DNA of 34,281 bases. Source: JAAYBY01 sp964465385. Lineage in GTDB: Bacteria > Bacillota > Clostridia > Saccharofermentanales > UBA5734. This document shows positions 31,762-34,281 of this stretch, one piece after another. The stretch covers positions 1 through 34,281 of the forward strand of contig CAYXIM010000009.1 of assembly GCA_964465385.1 (NCBI GenBank), given 5' to 3'. Both the position numbers and the translations under genes were made by a program. The notes beneath the pieces are model-generated. The model was given only the letters and a program-made list of their open reading frames with translations, was not told the origin of the DNA and ran no database searches. The first letter of the stretch is position 1. Each line of letters begins with the position of its first letter.

Positions 31762-32828
31762 GAAATGACCTCCCCTGTTTCTTTGTAAACGGAGATGTTT
31801 TCTTCAACAAGCTGCAGTTGGATGTGCTCTCCAATGGACCGGATTTGATGGGCCTTGCCGTACTCGTTAAGTGAAATGGTTTTGCCGTTTTCCAGCTCAA
31901 TGTCATACAAGACAAAGTCACCCAGGAAGGTTGTCATCTGGATTTGGCCCTTCATGCCTGAATCGGAGAAATACAGGTATTCGGGACGAACAGAAACCAC
32001 AACCGGACCGGTATAGGCTTCTGACAAGCAGACCTTGATCTGGTGGCCGGCTTCCAATTGTAAAAGACCCATCTTGTCCCCTTCAAGCGCTGTGATCTTG
32101 CCCTTCAATTCGTTGGAGGTGCCGATAAAGTTGGCCACAAACAGGTTTTCCGGTTTCCGGTAAATGTCTTCAGGCCGGCCAACCTGCATCAGCTTGCCAT
32201 CTTTCATGACCGCAATGCGATCGGACACGGCCAGGGCCTCCTCCTGGTCGTGGGTCACGTAAATGGTGGTGATGCCCAGGCGCGACTGCAGCCGTTTGAT
32301 CATGCTGCGCATCTGCACGCGCAGCTTGGCATCCAGGTTAGACAAGGGCTCGTCCATGAGCAAAATGCTTGGTTCAATGACAAAGGCCCGGGCCAGCGCC
32401 ACGCGCTGCTGCTGGCCGCCAGACATGGCATGGGGCATGCGGTCTTTGAGATCGGCCATTTCAACGATTTCAAGGGATTTGAGCACCCGAGGCATGCGAT
32501 CTTTTTTGGGAACCTTCCGGGCCTTGAGGCCGTAAGCCACGTTGTCACTGACAGACATGTGCGGAAAAATAGCATAGTTTTGAAAGACCATGCCGATGTC
32601 TCGTTTGTTGGCTGCCACATTGTTAATGAAGCGATCATCAAAATAGATTTCCCCTTCATCCACTTTGTAAAAGCCGGCAATCATCCGAAGCAAGGTCGTT
32701 TTGCCGCATCCGGATGGGCCCAGCAGGGTGAAAAACTCCCCTTCTTTGATCTCCAGTGAGACCCCGTCAACCGCCCGAAAGTCACCAAAGCGTTTGACCC
32801 CATTTTTAATCGTTACACTACAGCTCAT
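31755..32828 (-). CDS. ABC importer ATP-binding protein (FbpC/PotA type)
   Basis: 357-aa ATPase driving the adjacent permease. Walker A GPSGCGKTT at 37-45, Q-loop Q83 (QNYAIFPH), signature MSGGQQQRVALARA at about 135-148, Walker B LLMDEP with D159-E160, D-loop SNLDAKLR, switch histidine H193 (VTHDQEEAL). The last 120 residues form a TOBE-type regulatory/assembly domain as in the PotA/MalK/FbpC class. ATG at 32828 follows AGGAGG well. It lies 103 nt after the binding-protein gene, with a stable stem-loop between them. Confidence 0.95.
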   Translation of the reverse strand: MSCSVTIKNGVKRFGDFRAVDGVSLEIKEGEFFTLLGPSGCGKTTLLRMIAGFYKVDEGEIYFDDRFINNVAANKRDIGMVFQNYAIFPHMSVSDNVAYGLKARKVPKKDRMPRVLKSLEIVEMADLKDRMPHAMSGGQQQRVALARAFVIEPSILLMDEPLSNLDAKLRVQMRSMIKRLQSRLGITTIYVTHDQEEALAVSDRIAVMKDGKLMQVGRPEDIYRKPENLFVANFIGTSNELKGKITALEGDKMGLLQLEAGHQIKVCLSEAYTGPVVVSVRPEYLYFSDSGMKGQIQMTTFLGDFVLYDIELENGKTISLNEYGKAHQIRSIGEHIQLQLVEENISVYKETGEVISC

Positions 32829-32863
32829 GTTTTCCTCCTCATCAAGCGTGGATAAGCCATAAA

Positions 32864-32905
32864 CAAGGGCCGCAAGGCCTGTTTAACGACACGTTGCGGC
32901 CCTTG
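32864..32905 (-). other. 12-bp stem-loop between binding-protein and ATPase genes
   Basis: CAAGGGCCGCAA (32864-32875) and TTGCGGCCCTTG (32894-32905) are perfect reverse complements with an 18-nt loop. On the minus strand only TTTAT follows, a poor T-run, so it is either a leaky terminator or a 3'-end-stabilising hairpin that would leave more binding-protein mRNA than transporter mRNA, as is common in importer operons. Confidence 0.7.
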
Positions 32906-32931
32906 AAGGCTGTTGTCCAATCGCTTAAGCG

Positions 32932-34023
32932 CTAGTTGTTGATGACAATTTCATTCCATTTTTCAACATTGCCTTCCATGTCTCCGGCCCTGTCATAGTC
33001 GTAGTCCATGAAGGTGATGTCTTTAAACTGGCCAAGCCCGTCCGGCAAAGAGACGTCTGTGCGGCTGGGGCGGCGGTTGTAGGACGCAACGATTTCTGCA
33101 ATCTGCTTGGAGTACATGAATTCCACGAACAGTTTGGCATTTTCCGGGTTTTTGCTGTTTTTGATGATGACCGAGCCACCAGCTGTTCTCATGGTGCCAT
33201 CTTCGGGATAAATAACTTTCATATGGGGGGCAACGGCCACATAGTCTGCGCCGTAGTTTTCAATGGTCAGGGCAATGGAGAATTCACCGTCAGCGGTTGC
33301 TTTGGGAATGGTGGAAGACGATCCGATGATCTTGCCGTCCAGGTTCCGGTAGAAGTCCTCAACGAAGTCCCAGCCATAGAGCTGTTCCATGATGCAGACG
33401 TGGATATAGGCTGACGTGGATGCGGTCGGGTCACCCATGGCAATCTGGCCAAAATATTTCTCGTCGGTCAAATCGGCCCATGAGGTGGGGATGTCTTCTT
33501 CTGCCAACAGGTTGGTGTTGACCAGGAAGATCATGATGTTGCCGCCGGCGTCTTCGGGCCAGTAGGCTTTATCCAAAGATGCCTGGCCGAGCATGTCGGG
33601 CTCAACAGACTGCAATTGATAGGGTTCGAAATACTCGGTAAAGCTTTCCAGAACGTCTGATGTTGCGCCGATCAGGACGTCGGCCAGAGGGTTTTCTGAT
33701 TCCGCAGCCACGCGGTTAAGCAGTTCACCGCCACCACCGTAGACGGGCTCCACGGTCACACCGGTCAGTTCTGTAAAGGCTTCAAAATAATCTTCTGAAA
33801 TGTCAGATGCGTTACCTGAGTAAACCGTCACGGTGCCGGATCCTTCCCAACTGAATTCTGTTTCACCAGCCGGTTCGGTTTCAGACCCCGATTGTTCCGG
33901 TTCCTCGGTTTGTGCGCCACTTGTTTCTCCGCTGGGAGCCGCTGTGGAACCTGTTGTTCCGGCACAGCCAACCATCGTTAACACAAGTGAGAGTGTAAAG
34001 AGCATTGCAAGCAGTTTTTTCAT
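32932..34023 (-). CDS. ABC importer solute-binding lipoprotein (FbpA/AfuA type)
   Basis: 363-aa extracellular lipoprotein. Signal peptide MKKLLAMLFTLSLVLTMVGC with the lipidated cysteine at C20, then a Ser/Thr/Glu/Gly-rich tether to about residue 65. The periplasmic-binding fold starts at TVTVYSGNASDISEDYFEAF, the FbpA/AfuA-type opening, and includes VYGGGGELLNRV, IGATSDVLE, MGDPTASTSAYIH and ENYGADYVAVAPHM. The tandem Tyr-Tyr that binds ferric iron in FbpA is not visible, so iron is doubtful; the related AfuA protein binds hexose phosphates. ATG at 34023 is chosen for its GGGAGG site and signal peptide; an upstream ATG at 34098 is unlikely. First gene of the operon. Confidence 0.92.
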   Translation of the reverse strand: MKKLLAMLFTLSLVLTMVGCAGTTGSTAAPSGETSGAQTEEPEQSGSETEPAGETEFSWEGSGTVTVYSGNASDISEDYFEAFTELTGVTVEPVYGGGGELLNRVAAESENPLADVLIGATSDVLESFTEYFEPYQLQSVEPDMLGQASLDKAYWPEDAGGNIMIFLVNTNLLAEEDIPTSWADLTDEKYFGQIAMGDPTASTSAYIHVCIMEQLYGWDFVEDFYRNLDGKIIGSSSTIPKATADGEFSIALTIENYGADYVAVAPHMKVIYPEDGTMRTAGGSVIIKNSKNPENAKLFVEFMYSKQIAEIVASYNRRPSRTDVSLPDGLGQFKDITFMDYDYDRAGDMEGNVEKWNEIVINN

Positions 34024-34100
34024 CCTTCTACCTCCCTGTGGTTTCTTGGTATCTTTATTATCCAGTGCCCCTGAGGCCGCATCAATGACACAAAACACGC

Positions 34101-34130
34101 ATTATGTCCACTTTACGCTTGTGCTGTCAA
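34101..34130 (-). promoter_or_regulatory. Promoter of the ABC importer operon
   Basis: Minus-strand TTGACA (34130-34125), 18-nt spacer, CATAAT (34106-34101). Predicted leader of about 70 nt. Plus-strand GTGCT occurs at 34121 and 34141, 20 bp apart, with a further GTGC at 34149, flanking the -35 box, a layout compatible with an AraC-type activator site. Confidence 0.75.
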
Positions 34131-34187
34131 TAGTTTGATCGTGCTTTTGTGCACCCTGACCAGTTTGTCGGCCAGCAGCTTATAGGC

Positions 34188-34226
34188 AAAAAAAAGCCAT
34201 GTCCGGACCGTTGGTCCGACATGGCT
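34188..34226 (-). terminator. Rho-independent terminator of tRNA-Pro
   Basis: On the minus strand AGCCATGTC (34226-34218) pairs with GACATGGCT (34203-34195), enclosing GGACC/GGTCC with a 3-nt loop and a single bulged base, followed by eight T residues (34195-34188). It sits 2 nt downstream of the tRNA 3' end and ends the transcript before the importer promoter. Confidence 0.93.
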
Positions 34227-34228
34227 GA

Positions 34229-34281
34229 TGGTCGGAGTGACAAGACTTGAACTTGCGACCTCTTGCACCCCAAGCAAGCAC
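34229..34281 (-). tRNA. trnP: tRNA-Pro (anticodon GGG), 5' part outside window
   Basis: The 3' two thirds of a tRNA: anticodon stem CTTGC/GCAAG with loop TTGGGGT (anticodon GGG), variable loop, T-arm GCAAG-TTCAAGT-CTTGT, acceptor strand CACTCCG, discriminator A and encoded CCA (34231-34229). The D-arm and 5' acceptor strand lie beyond the right edge. Confidence 0.93.

Noticed and set aside
30106..34023. Calling the ABC system a ferric iron transporter
   Set aside because: Class similarity alone supports it; the Tyr-Tyr site is not visible and the PHP/two-component context points elsewhere, so I left the substrate open.
34024..34100. Fur box in the importer leader
   Set aside because: The GATAATAAAGATA run is only superficially similar to a Fur site and lacks its inverted symmetry.
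1..34281. Frequent CCAGG/CCTGG-type words throughout the left two thirds as a chi-like or methylation signal
   Set aside because: They fall in coding frames as common Leu/Gln/Ala/Gly codon pairs of a GC-rich genome; no skew or spacing pattern could be established by eye.
1..34281. CRISPR array, insertion sequence, prophage or integrase
   Set aside because: No regularly spaced repeats, no transposase or integrase motifs and no target-site duplications were seen.

Overview
The window is one strand-biased stretch of a low-copy, GC-rich Firmicutes chromosome, most likely class Clostridia. The evidence is the gene order acpP-rnc-smc-ftsY-ylxM-ffh, AGGAGG-type ribosome binding sites, sigma-A style TTGACA/TATAAT promoters, a GAAC-N4-GTTC LexA box at recA, and a YesM/YesN-type two-component pair. 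I cannot name the genus. Almost everything is read from the minus strand; the only plus-strand gene I can support is tRNA-Trp.

Reading on the minus strand from right to left, the window opens with a partial tRNA-Pro(GGG) and its terminator (34.2 kb). A binding-protein ABC importer of the FbpABC/AfuABC type follows (34.0-30.1 kb), then a PHP-family phosphoesterase (30.1-29.3 kb) and a hairpin terminator. Next come a YesM-like sensor kinase and a YesN-like AraC response regulator (29.1-26.5 kb), a glycoside hydrolase family 2 homologue that has lost its catalytic residues (26.5-23.6 kb), an M20 amidohydrolase and a metallophosphoesterase (to 21.3 kb). This block looks accessory and catabolic and is flanked by two tRNA genes.

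To its left is a compact housekeeping operon that diverges from tRNA-Trp: proC, rnhA, a NUDIX ADP-ribose pyrophosphatase gene, ftsK/spoIIIE, ygiQ, folD, cinA and murJ, mostly joined by 1-26 bp overlaps or tiny gaps. recA has its own SOS promoter, is followed by an overlapping recX, and ends at a strong terminator near 9.2 kb. A second housekeeping run (rimO, pgsA, acpP, rnc, smc, ftsY, ylxM, ffh) covers protein modification, phospholipid and fatty-acid synthesis, RNA processing, chromosome condensation and co-translational membrane targeting. ffh is cut by the left edge.

The most notable points are an intact 960-codon GH2 reading frame without the GH2 active site; a possible phosphate-ester uptake unit (ABC importer plus PHP enzyme) beside the two-component system; a perfect 14-bp inverted repeat that carries the -10 elements of the divergent proC and tRNA-Trp promoters; and a ylxM promoter placed so that its transcript would be leaderless. 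No CRISPR array, transposase, integrase, rRNA or phage gene was seen.
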